Positions 10,855 to 21,906 of a DNA stretch of 64,000 bases are shown piece after piece; within the stretch, counting starts at the first letter, position 1; each line of letters begins with the position of its first letter. This stretch comes from Saprolegnia diclina VS20 (lineage: Eukaryota > Oomycota > Saprolegniomycetes > Saprolegniales > Saprolegniaceae). The notes beneath the pieces are model-generated. The model was not told where the DNA came from. It made no database searches and worked only from the letters and a program-made list of their open reading frames with translations. The position numbers and the translations under genes were made by a program. The DNA is taken from the NCBI RefSeq assembly GCF_000281045.1, contig NW_008246073.1, positions 525,648 to 589,647 of the forward strand, read 5' to 3'.

Positions 10855-11931
10855 TTATCGGTGGTGTGCCGAACGCGTGTGGCGAAGTGCTTGCGGCGTT
10901 GGGACTTGATTTTCTTGGAGCATCTCGCTGCTGAGGCGCTTGCGCGGTGTGGACAACTTGCCCTTGATGAGGTTGCTGCCAATATTGGCATCCGAAAGCG
11001 CCAAGCTCTTGCGCGGGACCTTGCGCTCGGTCAGCTGCTTCCTGAGCTTCTCGATCGTGGACTCGTGTGTCTCGAGCTTCGAGGCTTGCGAAGCAACTTG
11101 GGCTTCGAGGAAGTCAACGGTGCTCGCTTGCTCCATGATTAAGCCCTGAAGAATGGTACATGCCATGTCGCTGCCGAGCTTGCCGTCTGACATCTCCTTA
11201 AAAAGGAAGTGCTCTGTGGTGCTGTGAAGTGCGCTGAGAGCTGCCGGCAAGATTGGGAGGTTCGTTGCGATCGACCAGATGCGTAGCACCGCGGAGCGAG
11301 GGAGCAAGTACGGGCTCTCTTGCTCCATGGTGCTGACAGCATATGCATCATCTTCGCTGATACGGAGGATTCCCTCCTCGTCGACCCATAGAGCATCTTC
11401 TGAGGCGAAGGCAGCGGCGTTTAGCAAGTCACCTGCCACTTCGCCGTCCGAGAAGTCGCCGTCGCCAAAGTCTTCGTCTCGGCCAAGCGTCTCTTCGACA
11501 TGGCGGTCGAGTTCGTCATCTTCGTCGCTGCCGTCGTCACTTCCTGAAGTGCTCGCGCCATCGTCGCTTCCTGAAGCGCTCGCGCCATCGTCGTCGTCGT
11601 CGCTGTTGTTGTCGCCATGGGCAGTGCTCTTCTCGGGCTTGTCTTCACCAGCGTCAAAACCGTAGATGGCCATTCGAGGATCAATGCAGCGAATGGCAGC
11701 GCGAATGTCTTTGGCCATGAAGCTCATGCGGTGGTCGCTTTCCATGGCGGCTTGCGCCAGCGGCTGCAATTTGCACACGTGTGAGACGAAGCAGGCGCGA
11801 GCTTGGCGTAGGGTCTCGTCCGTCGCGAGGTAGATGCCAGCGCGAACGAAGAAGCGGCGCACCTCATGCAGCGCAACGCACTCTTCCATGTTGGCGACGT
11901 CGACGTCGCGGAAGCGGTCCAAGATGACCAT
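10855..11931 (-). CDS. Histone-fold-like protein with acidic middle and coiled coil
   Basis: Uninterrupted 358-residue frame. Residues about 18-90 (VALHEVRRFFVRAGIYLATDE... then MAKDIRAAI) have the helix pattern of a histone fold such as H2B/NF-Y-type subunits. A low-complexity acidic segment follows (about 105-165, Asp/Ser/Gly repeats such as SGSDDGAS). The C-terminal third contains a predicted coiled coil (about 285-315, VASQASKLETHESTIEKLRKQ) and a basic tail. The product is probably nuclear and chromatin-associated, which is inference. The DNA behind the acidic block is a trinucleotide-rich repeat. I cannot name the family. Confidence 0.8.
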   Translation of the reverse strand: MVILDRFRDVDVANMEECVALHEVRRFFVRAGIYLATDETLRQARACFVSHVCKLQPLAQAAMESDHRMSFMAKDIRAAIRCIDPRMAIYGFDAGEDKPEKSTAHGDNNSDDDDDGASASGSDDGASTSGSDDGSDEDDELDRHVEETLGRDEDFGDGDFSDGEVAGDLLNAAAFASEDALWVDEEGILRISEDDAYAVSTMEQESPYLLPRSAVLRIWSIATNLPILPAALSALHSTTEHFLFKEMSDGKLGSDMACTILQGLIMEQASTVDFLEAQVASQASKLETHESTIEKLRKQLTERKVPRKSLALSDANIGSNLIKGKLSTPRKRLSSEMLQENQVPTPQALRHTRSAHHR

Positions 11932-13601
11932 GCCTCGTGTCCAATACCAGAATGTGTTTCACCGCGTTAATTTGGCCCAGTTAATAAAAAAGACCTTGCC
12001 AGTCTACATACAACAACTATATGATATTTTTATTTCCTTGCCGCCAAAAACGCATGGCCGATTCAAATGTTTGGCGCGAGAGAGCATTCTCCCGTCATGG
12101 GTCAATAATAGAGATAGTGAGTGACCCATGCTCCCGTTGACATGCCCGTATCCGAGAGGCGGCTCTTACTGCGGCTAAGACTCTACGTCTCGCTGGCACA
12201 AGAGCAAGGCTTCTCTCGAGACCTTGCAACCTTGTACTATAGTTTAGCACCGTTTCCAAACGCTAGCCGCACGGCCACTCAGGCAACGCGGCTGCCTCCT
12301 GCTCCCTGATGATGCCACCGCTTCATGGCTCTTGTTCCATAATTCTACAGTGTCCAAGACTCCACAAGCAAACCGCCTGTGGCAAGAACGCAGCAAGAAA
12401 CAGCCACGACGCTGTGTCGACTTCGTTGTACGCGTGCAGATGCTGTCGCCATTACACGAGCCACAATCCAGTGAACTACATAGTAACCGCCACACGACAA
12501 GGCCGGCTATTCCGGAGATTGAGCCACACACGGTGGAGTACCGATGCGGTGCCTGTTCGAGATCAGCACTTGTTTTCCATCGTTTGGCAGCAACCATGTG
12601 AAGTCGTGCGGCTTTCTATCAATATTCGGGATGCTGCGTTACCGATCGTTCTACACCACGAACTCCAGTCCCTGACGCCGCCTTTCGTCGCTGGCCACAG
12701 CAAACTGCGTAACTTTGCCCTCGATCGCAACGCCTGGAAAGACTTCACGGAGATTATCGACATAAGCTTGATTCATGGCCGAAAGCGCCCTTGAACGTCT
12801 ACCTGAGACTAATACGAGCCACGCTCATCACAGGATACGTGGAGCTACTAGTATAGGTGGCCACACTGCCACCACAGCCCGGCGAGAGGATAAACAAAGA
12901 ATTGGCTCGTCTCTACGTATTATAATATAATCAAGTCTTCAAAACAACGAAGACAACACGAACCATGCTCTGTTATCTTCGTTGGTTTAAAGACTTGTCA
13001 TGCGTACTGAGTAGACTAGTTCTGCTGGTTTGTCAAATTACTCTGCCAAAAAGGATGAGTGGAAAGGGGTTTGGGCACGACAATCTAGGTACGACTGCAC
13101 AAGAACAAATGCGCCGTACGATACCGGCATCTAATAGCTCATCTAATGCGATCCCTCGTGAGAAGCCGCCTCGAACGACCAGCAATATGGCCGCCATTTT
13201 CTCAGCAAGAACTCGTTGGGATTCCTTTGCGCGACAAGGCGGCCATTGCCATCGCACAATCAAGCCGCCTCAGCTTGAAGTTGCGTGATTTTACTTGATT
13301 CAGGCCCCTCCCCCCATATCTTTATTTTTGGGTCCCCTACTAGTCCTACTTTTTTGTTACTGTTCAATACTGCGGCCAAGTTTTGAATTTTGATGTCGTT
13401 TGCGCCTTACCGGTACCCCATGGAAGGGCCTCGAACAGGGAACGGCACGACATGGCAAGTGACACTGTATTGCTTTGAGTTTGAGCTGTCGCATACAAAC
13501 AGCAAGGTACAATTGGCGCCAACTTGAGATTGAGACGCAAAAACAAGGAGATCCAAAAATTACCGTGGAAGAAGAATGCGAGTTCCATTTCGAGATTTGC
13601 C
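11932..13601. other. Gene-poor stretch with undetermined reading frames
   Basis: No confident gene. Three overlapping plus-strand frames between 12121 and 12794 look somewhat protein-like. One begins MPVSERRLLLRLRLYVSL (12142); others read VSKTPQANRLWQERSKKQ (to 12601) and HHELQSLTPPFVAGHS (to 12794). I could not splice them into one product, so they may be a decayed gene. A 9-bp inverted repeat (CATGGGTCA...TGACCCATG, 12096-12130) lies upstream. Promoter sequence for the 13602 gene should lie at the right end. Confidence 0.45.
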
Positions 13602-14663
13602 ATGAGCAGTCCACGCCCCGTGGCAGCCGAGAACGAGACGCGAGCCGTCGCCCGTGACGTCATGGAAGACTCAAGCAGCGAGCACGACAGTGCCGACGAA
13701 TACGACATCTTGTATCCGGACCCGCGCGGCCGAGACATCATGGACAACAGCGCGTTCTTGGCCGACTGGATTCCGGACGTGCCCATGGACACGACGTTGG
13801 CCTTTACGTCGAGCCTGCCCGTGCAAGTAACCGTTCAAGTGGCCTCGTCCTTGGTGCGTCGCGTGACGTACTGTCGATTCAACTGGAAGACCGAGACGTT
13901 GCGCTCATTTCTCGAGGTGCTGTGCTGGACGAGCGTCACTGGCGTCGCGTACAGCTTACACCGCGACTGGCTCTGGGCCGCTCAGATTGGCTTTCTCTTT
14001 GGCCTCGTCATGTCGCTCTGCGATGAAGTTTGCATCACGGGGGCTCGTTTGCTCTTGCATCGGATCGTCGCACACCCCGACGCTCGTTCGCTTCTGCAGC
14101 GGGCGGGTTTCGACGTCGCAACGCACAAGCGGCCGTCGGGCATTGGCAGCGACGAAGCCGTCGCTATCAAGAACGTCGTATTCGGTGCCATGGCACTCGA
14201 GACCGTCCATCAACTGTACCTGAGTACGTCTGAAAACATCCAGTCGTTTGCTATCCTCTCTGCAACGATGGGCGTGGCGTTCGTTCTCATGGGCGAGGTC
14301 TTTTGCCTCTGGCTCCCAACTCGGCGACTTGGACTCACGGTCCAAGCACGCTGGACGCGTATCCCCAAGAACTGGCAGGTCCACTTTCAACGATCCCTTC
14401 TCGAAATCACGTGCTGGGTCGCATGCCTCTCGTATGTCTACTCGACAACGGCGAGTCTCTACAGCACTATCGGCTGGAGCTCGCTGCTCGGTAGCGCCCT
14501 CTGCATCGTTGGTGGTCTCGACCCGCTCGAGCACGACGCGAACGAGAGTGAAGATGACGAGCTGTCGTCGTACTGGTCGGCGTGGGGCGCTAGCAATGTG
14601 TTTGTGGACAGCGCCAACGCGATTGTCCGACTCCAAGCCTCGTTGCAGCAAGCGCATTCATAA
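13602..14663 (+). CDS. Multi-pass membrane protein of unknown function
   Basis: Single exon, 353 residues from the ATG reading MSSPRPVAAENETR; an in-frame ATG at 13524 would add 26 basic residues. The first 75 residues are acidic and polar. At least five hydrophobic segments follow, for example around WLWAAQIGFLFGLVMSLCDE, ILSATMGVAFVLMGEVFCLW and SLLGSALCIVGGL. The C-terminus is acidic (DANESEDDELSSYW) and cytosolic-looking. No catalytic or transporter motif is visible. It is convergent with the PGAP1-like gene, 42 bp from stop to stop. Confidence 0.85.
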   Translation: MSSPRPVAAENETRAVARDVMEDSSSEHDSADEYDILYPDPRGRDIMDNSAFLADWIPDVPMDTTLAFTSSLPVQVTVQVASSLVRRVTYCRFNWKTETLRSFLEVLCWTSVTGVAYSLHRDWLWAAQIGFLFGLVMSLCDEVCITGARLLLHRIVAHPDARSLLQRAGFDVATHKRPSGIGSDEAVAIKNVVFGAMALETVHQLYLSTSENIQSFAILSATMGVAFVLMGEVFCLWLPTRRLGLTVQARWTRIPKNWQVHFQRSLLEITCWVACLSYVYSTTASLYSTIGWSSLLGSALCIVGGLDPLEHDANESEDDELSSYWSAWGASNVFVDSANAIVRLQASLQQAHS

Positions 14664-14705
14664 TAGCACGTTCTTGGCATACATTCTTACCCGTATATCA
14701 ATACT

Positions 14706-17210
14706 CTATTGTGTGGCTTTCTTCGTTTTGGCCTTGGGCGTTTGCACTTCGTGCATGAGCGTCTCGGCAGACTTGGGCGTAACGACAAGGCCGTCCTCGA
14801 CATCTAGCGCGCCACGAAGGCCAGTGTGATAGGCGCTCGCGACGACACCGACGCAGGCACCGAGGTACACGAGGTAGTGGGCGCTGCACGTGACGATCGC
14901 AAGCCCGAGGCCGCCAAAGAGGACGAGCCAAAGAAGCGAGCATACGCTGCGGTGCGCGACGACTGTTTCGTGCATCATGTGCATGTACTCGCGGAATTGA
15001 CGGCGCTCCTGGTGTGCGATCTCACCACCGCCGCACTCGGTGCACACGCGACTGCAAAAGTCGCAGTAGTCGACGCTGCTCGAGAAACGGGCGCCGCAGT
15101 CGCACGCCACGACGCGGAACGTCGGCCCGACAATCACACTGCCGATGCGCACAGTCTCAGACGTCGTCGCTTGCATGAAGACCGCGCCGACACCGCCGTC
15201 TTCGACAAAGCAACTGTTGCAGGCGTCGGGCGTCGATGTCGTCGGCGTCTCGAGCGTCGCTCCGTGCATGCGGCCAAACATCGCAGCGGGAGGCAGTGGG
15301 AAGTAGTACTTGCGGGCGAGGAGCACGTGGCGCAAACACGGGCCAAGCAGCAGCACAAACCACACAACTGTGCTCAGAAAACCGAGTTCGATTGCGCGCG
15401 GAAACCGGACCACATCGACAAAGTACACCGCATCGCCGAGCCAGCAAGGGAAGACGGCGGCGTAGATGGCAAATACCGTCGATTGATACGCGGCGAGCCC
15501 GGGCGACCGGCTTGGCAGCAGGAGCAGCGAGATCCACGCCAGCACATGTGTCCCAAGCGTGCTGAGGCAAACAAGCGCTAGCTCTCGAGAGACATCGAGC
15601 GACAAACCGTATACGCCGTGGGCGACGCCAAAGACGATCATGATCACTGCCGTACTAAGAACGGCCGGCGTGAAAAGAGTGCTGCAGCGCGCAGCCGAGT
15701 ATGTGAACGGACGGAGGACGCGGCCGAGCGTCTGCGAGAGGCAGAAGACGCATCCCAAGACGTACAAGTAGACGTAGCTGTAGCACAGAATGCTTTCAAT
15801 CGCGTCCATGTAGTAGAGGCTGAGCAATGCGGCGGCGAGGCCCGCGCCAATGGCTGGCGACGGTACGTCTATTGCCCTGGCGTGCTGAAGGGGGTAGCAC
15901 CAGTGCTGCGTCGGCGCAAGAAGCGTGGTAAATGTAGCTGTGTCGGCGACTTGTAGCTGCCAGCGCTCGAGCTGCGTGGCCAAGATCGCGACCGAGATTC
16001 CAAAGAGCACTGGAAAGACGAGAATGTAGTGGGTTCGACTCAAGTCCGAAAGTACAAGGGGTGTCCACGTCGGGTACATATCGCGCTCGGACGTAGCAAA
16101 CCCCGGCACGGTCAAAGACGGCGGCGCCTCGTCAAGAAGCGATCGGTGCAAAATGTCGTATCGCACCTGGCGACGAGCGACAATGCGGCGAGCCGTCGGG
16201 TCGATGAGGGCATGGAGAGCGGATGTGATCGTCTGCAGCAGCTCATGGCACCACAAAAGACACAGATGGTCCATGGAAGTTTGCACGGACGGCATCGCCG
16301 ACGTGAGGAGGGCAAGGCCATGCGACGGCGGCAGAAGAGACTCGAGCGACGCCAGTGACGAGTGAATCACGAGGTCCCTATGTCCCCCCGCGATCGATAC
16401 AACGACGACGTCTTCAAAGACCGTGTTGGTGCACGCCGACTCGTTGCAAGAATTCGCGAAGGCACGCCACGCGTTGTTCATCGAGGCGTACACATTTGCC
16501 ATCTTGCTGTCCAGTGGAAACGGCGGTTGCATGTGCGGCGTCGAGAGCGTCACCATGGTCAAGATGGAGCTCGGCATGTAGTTGGGTAGCGTCATAGCCG
16601 TGCGCACGGCAATGCCGCCCATCGAGTGTGCCAGAACAATCACAGACGTCGGGCGTAGCGCAGCATCGAGATGGGCGTACTGTCGCAGGATCTCCTTGAT
16701 GGCTTCGTTGATAAAGTAGCCTTGCTCGGCCATAAAGTGCCCCGTCAAGCCCGTCGCCTCTTCGTTAAAGTCCACAAGAAAGAAATCGATACCAGCCTTG
16801 ATGTCGCCGTGGCTGCGGTAAAGCTCATGAAAGTGCTGACCGTACGACCGCGCCTGCTTGTAGCTGGCGAGGTGTCCAGGTACAAAGAGCAGTGGCACGC
16901 CGCTGACGAGCTTTTGTCCGAGACGAGCGTCATCAGCCACGTGCAGCATCGAGAAGGTGTACTTGGCGTGCGTGTGCTGCATGGCGGTGTCCGTCGCCGG
17001 TGGCATTGGCAGCGCCGTGAAGACGGGTGACGAGTACGTCATGCCACACGTATTCTTGAGGCGCGCCGTCGCATAGAGGTCCACGAAGAAGAGCACGGAG
17101 AAGATGACGAAGACGGCGACGGCGACGCCCACTGAAGCCGGAGCGCCCCACGACCGCGCTGGTGCCATCCGAGGACGTTTTTTCAACGACGGGCTGCGTG
17201 AGGATTGCAT
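14706..17210 (-). CDS. PGAP1: GPI inositol-deacylase, PGAP1-like
   Basis: Single exon, 834 residues. An N-terminal signal-anchor (about 27-50) is followed by the luminal lipase domain. VPGHLASYKQARS corresponds to the family's VPGxxGSYKQxRS, and AHSMGGIAVR is the nucleophile elbow with the catalytic Ser near residue 196. From about residue 385 to the end there are eight or more hydrophobic spans, as in PGAP1/Bst1. A Cys-rich insertion (CDCGARFSSSVDYCDFCSRVCTECG) between late spans looks like a small zinc-binding module and is not a feature I associate with the family. PGAP1 removes the inositol-linked acyl chain from GPI anchors in the ER. Confidence in the class is high. Confidence 0.88.
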   Translation of the reverse strand: MQSSRSPSLKKRPRMAPARSWGAPASVGVAVAVFVIFSVLFFVDLYATARLKNTCGMTYSSPVFTALPMPPATDTAMQHTHAKYTFSMLHVADDARLGQKLVSGVPLLFVPGHLASYKQARSYGQHFHELYRSHGDIKAGIDFFLVDFNEEATGLTGHFMAEQGYFINEAIKEILRQYAHLDAALRPTSVIVLAHSMGGIAVRTAMTLPNYMPSSILTMVTLSTPHMQPPFPLDSKMANVYASMNNAWRAFANSCNESACTNTVFEDVVVVSIAGGHRDLVIHSSLASLESLLPPSHGLALLTSAMPSVQTSMDHLCLLWCHELLQTITSALHALIDPTARRIVARRQVRYDILHRSLLDEAPPSLTVPGFATSERDMYPTWTPLVLSDLSRTHYILVFPVLFGISVAILATQLERWQLQVADTATFTTLLAPTQHWCYPLQHARAIDVPSPAIGAGLAAALLSLYYMDAIESILCYSYVYLYVLGCVFCLSQTLGRVLRPFTYSAARCSTLFTPAVLSTAVIMIVFGVAHGVYGLSLDVSRELALVCLSTLGTHVLAWISLLLLPSRSPGLAAYQSTVFAIYAAVFPCWLGDAVYFVDVVRFPRAIELGFLSTVVWFVLLLGPCLRHVLLARKYYFPLPPAAMFGRMHGATLETPTTSTPDACNSCFVEDGGVGAVFMQATTSETVRIGSVIVGPTFRVVACDCGARFSSSVDYCDFCSRVCTECGGGEIAHQERRQFREYMHMMHETVVAHRSVCSLLWLVLFGGLGLAIVTCSAHYLVYLGACVGVVASAYHTGLRGALDVEDGLVVTPKSAETLMHEVQTPKAKTKKATQ

Positions 17211-17388
17211 GGTCGCTATTGATTGGATAAAATCCCCGCCTGCACATTTAGCGACTCGCCCAATAAGATGACGTCTGCCACGACCGACATGAGCTCACAC
17301 AAGCAGAGGTCTGCGCCGACAAATCCCGAGGTGTACGTGGCTCAACATTAGCCATACACTGCCTGGCAAACTTGACAGCGGGATCATA

Positions 17389-20300
17389 TTAGGACGGGTC
17401 ATCGGCTTCGACGCGCGCGTCGACTACCTCAGGGTCGTCGTCCTCATCATCAGGGAAGAACTGACCCATCCGATGGTACACGGCCCACTTGGCCTGCGCC
17501 CGCGGCTGCGTATATGCCCGACAGAGGACTTTCTCCTGGTCTAGGGCCTTCTGGACCATTGCGGACGCAAACGCAGCGCGCTTTGTCGCGCGCGACGCTG
17601 CTTCAAGCCCGTTCGCCGTCGCGATCTTCTCACGCACGAGCGTCTGCAGCGCGGCGGCTTGGACATGCTCTTCGTATGAAAGCCGACGTTCATAGGCATC
17701 GCGACGGCGGCGACTTCTGTCCAATGCGGCCGCCATGTCCACAGAGTACTTGGCCGCCACGTCCGCGCGGTGTGCTTCATCCGTCAAACGCGCAGCAACG
17801 CCGCGCTCGATGCGCTGCTCTTCGAGTCGCTCCTCTTGAGTTGCTTCTTCCTTCCTGACATTCTCCGGGACATCATCGACGAGGACTGGGTGTCCGAGGT
17901 ACTTGAACTCGAAGAAAGCAGCTTTTACAGGCTTGGCGAACCGCAGCTGCCATCGCGGACCAACATCGTTTTGCACTGCACCAACAAACGCACTGACCGA
18001 GAAGCCGTGGTCCAGAATCGCGGCGCTATGCTCGTGCCAAACGCGGAGCACAGACGGATAAAAGACGGCGTGGTCTGCGACCCACTCGAGCGCTTCGGCC
18101 GGCGAGTATCCGCGTGCAAAGCTCGCGCCGTAAGCGTCCTGTAGCCGCCACCGACTGCACCATTTCTCTGGCAGTGCCGACAGCGGGTTCTGCGCGACGT
18201 GCAGCACCTAACAAAAATTGACAAACTGCTACACTGCGCAAAGCACCTCGAGCGTCGGTAGCAGCGCACTCAGCTCGATGGGCAATGCGCGAAGTCGATT
18301 GTTGTGCACGTCGAGCGTCAGGAGACTCGTGAGCTGCGCTACCTCGGCAGGGAGGTGCTGCAGCTCGTTGCTACCGAGAAAAAGACACTCGACGACGGGC
18401 AGTGTGCAAAGCACCACATCGACATGGACAAGTGCGTTGTGCGAGAGATCCAGGTACTTGAGCGCTCTCCAGTCGGCGATCGTGTCTGGCAGCGGCGATC
18501 GCAGTCGATTGCGGCTCAATACACACGACTCGAGGGCCATCCACATACCGACGCTTTCTGGGAGCGTTTCGAGGTCGTTCTCACTTATGTCGATGGTCAA
18601 AAGTGCGTGGCAGTACCCGACGTGCACGGGCAGCTCGCGAAGGCTGTTGCGGGCCAAGTTCAGGTGACACAAGCTCCGGAGTGCGCCAAACTCGAGCGGG
18701 AGTGACGAAAGCAGGTTGTTGCGGATGCGGAGCGTGTGCAACTTGGCAAGGCACCCAATAGTTGTCGGTAGTGAGACAATACTGTTGTGACTCAAGTCGA
18801 GAACCTCGAGTTGACGCCACTGGCCAAGCTCGTCAGGCAGCAAGCGCAGTCGGTTGTGGTCGGCATAGAACGCTACGAGTGATGTCCAGCCCCTTACACC
18901 GTCTGGCAACGACAAGAGGCTATTGGAGGAGACACGGAGCTCTTGGACGGACACGAGCCCAATGACCGACGCCGGGAGATGGTCAAGACCGTTCCATGAC
19001 AGATTGAGCAGCTCGCATTGCGGGTGCGGCCCGAACTCACTACTGACGTACCGCAGGCCGCAGGAGGAGAGATCCAAGTGACGTAGTTTTTGGAGCTGGG
19101 CAAAGGACGAGGGAAGGCGCGAGATGGGGTTGCCGACGAGGTCGAGCACTTGTAGCGCCGGAAGGTCGCCAAAATGCTGCGGGAGGTGCTCGATCGTATT
19201 ATCGGCGGCGTACAGTACGTGGAGTGCGGTCAGGTTGCACAACATCGGGAGGTTCAAGTGTGAGAGTCGGTTGCCCGAGATGTCGAGAATTTCGAGCCGT
19301 GCGAGTCTCGATACTGTGTCGGGTAGCGCTGTAAGTTTGTTGCTACGTACATTGAGAATGCGAAGCTCCGTCATTTCGCCGATCGTTTCCTACGTAAGAT
19401 ATCAGTTGCAACGGTGTTGGAGTGCGCGCACCGGAAGTGCTGTCAGTTGATTCTGGGACACATCCAGCTTTTGCACAAGACCCAAGTGATAGACAAAATT
19501 AGCAGGAAGGGTCGTGAGCGCATTGCACGCAAGGTTCACGAGCACGAGGAGCGAGAGGTCCGTGAGGTTGGCCTTTCCGTGATACACGTCAGCTGGCACC
19601 TCAGTGAGTTGGCGGTGCGACCACTCGATCGCGTCGTCGCCACGTTCTGCCCTGCGTTGACCTGCTTCGTCTCGGCGCCGCACAAGGGCATGGGTTTTGA
19701 CCGCCAAAAGCGCTTGCTTTCGGCGCTCTGTCTCGTCTGCAACCACGCGCAGCAGTCGCCGTTCTTCCTGCGCCATTTTGGCCTTGGCGCTTCGGTCCCT
19801 TCGCCGCTGCAGCATCTCTTCGCGCTCGCGCACGGCCTCATCGGTCTTCATTTGCAACTCTTCCTGGCGCTTGAGATGTAGCGCGGCACGGGACTGATCT
19901 TGCTTGGTCATTTGTCGCTTGCGCTCGACGTCGAGGACGATACTTCGGGCTTCTTTGGCCATCTCGACTTCCTCCTTGGCCTGGGCATTCATAGCTGCGA
20001 CGAGGCATTCCTGCAGCACCATTTTTCGCTTCTTGCGTTGCCAGCGCGGTAAGTTTGGTGGCAGTGGAATTTGCCGCTTTGCCAGCTCCACCTCGACCGA
20101 AATGAGCTCCGTCCACGTCGCCTACGTCACCGCTGCAGGCCATCGCTAAGGTTGGGGGCAGGGTACTTGAAAATCTGGAAACGCTACGAGCCGCGCTTGC
20201 ATAGGAAAGTGCGCGTAGAGTTTGGCTTTCGGCGGTGCGACACCGAGGGACTTGAGCGCTTGTTCGTACTCGAGAAAGTTGAGTAGCCCGTCGCGGTCCT

Positions 20301-21405
20301 CTAAATCGCGTTGGATTCTGGCCCATATATCGCTAGAACCGTCAAAGAGTGCAAATGCGTCTGCCGGCGTCAAGTGCGGCGTCGCTTTGCGTTCACGAAG
20401 GTAGTTGGTCATGTACAGCGCAGCGACAAATTCCCTAATTTGAGTAGCACTCGAGTAGGACCAAAATTCTCGTACTGCTCGTCAATAAAGCCGCTATAGG
20501 AGCGGTGATGTCGTGAACGAAAAGCAACTCGTTTCTACCTCTTTCCTTCGTCGCACAGCGCAAAGAAGCGGCGGGCCTGTGGCTCGAGCAGCTGAATCTT
20601 GCAAAACAAAAGCATCGCCTTGAACTCTACTCGCGTCTTTCGCTGTTGTCACGCTGCAAGCCGTACCACCAAAGTCGATAGCACCGGACCGGTCGCGGTC
20701 AAACATGTGGAAAAGCTCTCGGGCGTTTGACGCCAGTGTATCGATTGTCCAGTCGTCATTGGCAAAGTTGGCGCTCGTCGGTGTCGATACGATGATGCTG
20801 GCGATGGCGTTGGCTTTGGCCTGAAGCTGCGCTGCGCTCTCGGCAGTTATGTGTGCGTACGGCACGAGGTTAGCGAAAAGGTGGATGTCTGGCGCGACGC
20901 TCGGGGGCTTGGCTGTCGCAGGCTTGCAAATGACGATTGCCTTGTACCGACGCGGGTCAAACACGCGCATCGGCTGCTCAAACGTGCGCGAAACGTGGGC
21001 GCCCTTAAGTTGCCCGTCGGGACCGTCGTCCAAGAGCAAGCGCTCGCTGGAGCCTTCGAAGCTCGTGATGAACGCTTTTGTAAACTTGGTCACATGCGTC
21101 GTGCAAAGGAGAACGTAGAGGTTCTGGCGACGCCGATTGTGCACAACGACGTCTATGAACCGCAACGAGTACTCGCCATTCGCCGCTTGGATCACCTGCA
21201 AAGAATTATTGTGCCCGCCAGTGGGCTAACGCTTCAATACCTGGAGCTGGCCGTGCCCCGGCGACTCTGCCTCGTCGTTTGCTGGCGTAGTCTTCTTGGG
21301 CGAGCTCTGCTGCTTTATGCGCCGCTTAGTCTTGGCGACAACGACAATGCGCGGAGCAGCCTCTAGCGCCGCCTCGAACACTATCTTCCTCCCATCGTCG
21401 CCCAT
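17389..21405 (-). CDS. EF-hand, leucine-rich-repeat, coiled-coil protein
   Basis: Seven exons (21405-21241, 21195-20667, 20626-20539, 20434-20167, 20121-19432, 19389-18247, 18207-17389) give 1,233 residues. A canonical EF-hand loop DRDRSGAIDFGE near residue 220 is completed across a splice site, so calcium binding is plausible. A second, degenerate EF-like segment (DRDGLLNFLEYEQAL) follows. Residues about 370-500 are a charged coiled coil (RRRDRSAKAKMAQEERR). About 20 leucine-rich repeats run from about 500 to 975, with LxxLxLSxNxLxxLP spacing. The C-terminus is a second charged helix region. The architecture resembles signalling or axonemal LRR proteins; function is unknown. The third intron (20435-20538, 104 nt) is unusually long here and may hide a small exon. 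Confidence 0.85.
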
Positions 21406-21906
21406 GGATGCCTGCGTCGGTTACAACACGGCGTTACAGCGCAGATGTGGATCTTGATGCCCCTCCGCGCACGTCGCGCGTGGCGATTCCGTGCGACACC
21501 CATGCAAAATGCATCCATTGATCCAGCAATGTGCGTCATGAGTCCAGCGCTGGGATTCACGGTCGCTCGCCAACTAACTGACGCCGAGCTCTGGCGCGGT
21601 GCCTGCGGTGCTACAGTAGAGCAACGAGCGACGCGTAGTCTGGTCGGACATCTCTGGCGAGATGGGCCAAGTTGGCATTCATGCTGCCTATCATTGCGTC
21701 CGGCACGCTGCCCGCTCTTCCTTGCCCGCGCCATGCTTGTGCTTCACGCTGATTGGCGCATGACGATTCGGCCAATCAGAGACGCGAGATACAAAAATAC
21801 AAGTGCAACCTTGGGCCGTTGCACACGTTTGGAAGATCCGCCCGTCGCCATCTTCGAACGCCGACCTGGCGTAGCCGCACTATTCTGCGATTGTTCCCGA
21901 CGATCG
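21406..21906. other. Divergent promoter between the LRR and FYVE genes
   Basis: This 501-bp gap separates the start codons of two divergent genes. An open frame from 21445 runs into the FYVE gene but has no domain of its own, so I read it as upstream sequence. No clear TATA box; no repeats. Confidence 0.5.

Noticed and set aside
12096-12130. 9-bp inverted repeat CATGGGTCA/TGACCCATG
   Set aside because: Arms this short with a 17-nt loop are expected by chance in 64 kb; no other feature supports a regulatory hairpin.
12121-12794. Overlapping frames that look partly protein-like
   Set aside because: No splice combination gave one continuous product and no family is recognisable. I kept it only as an undetermined stretch.
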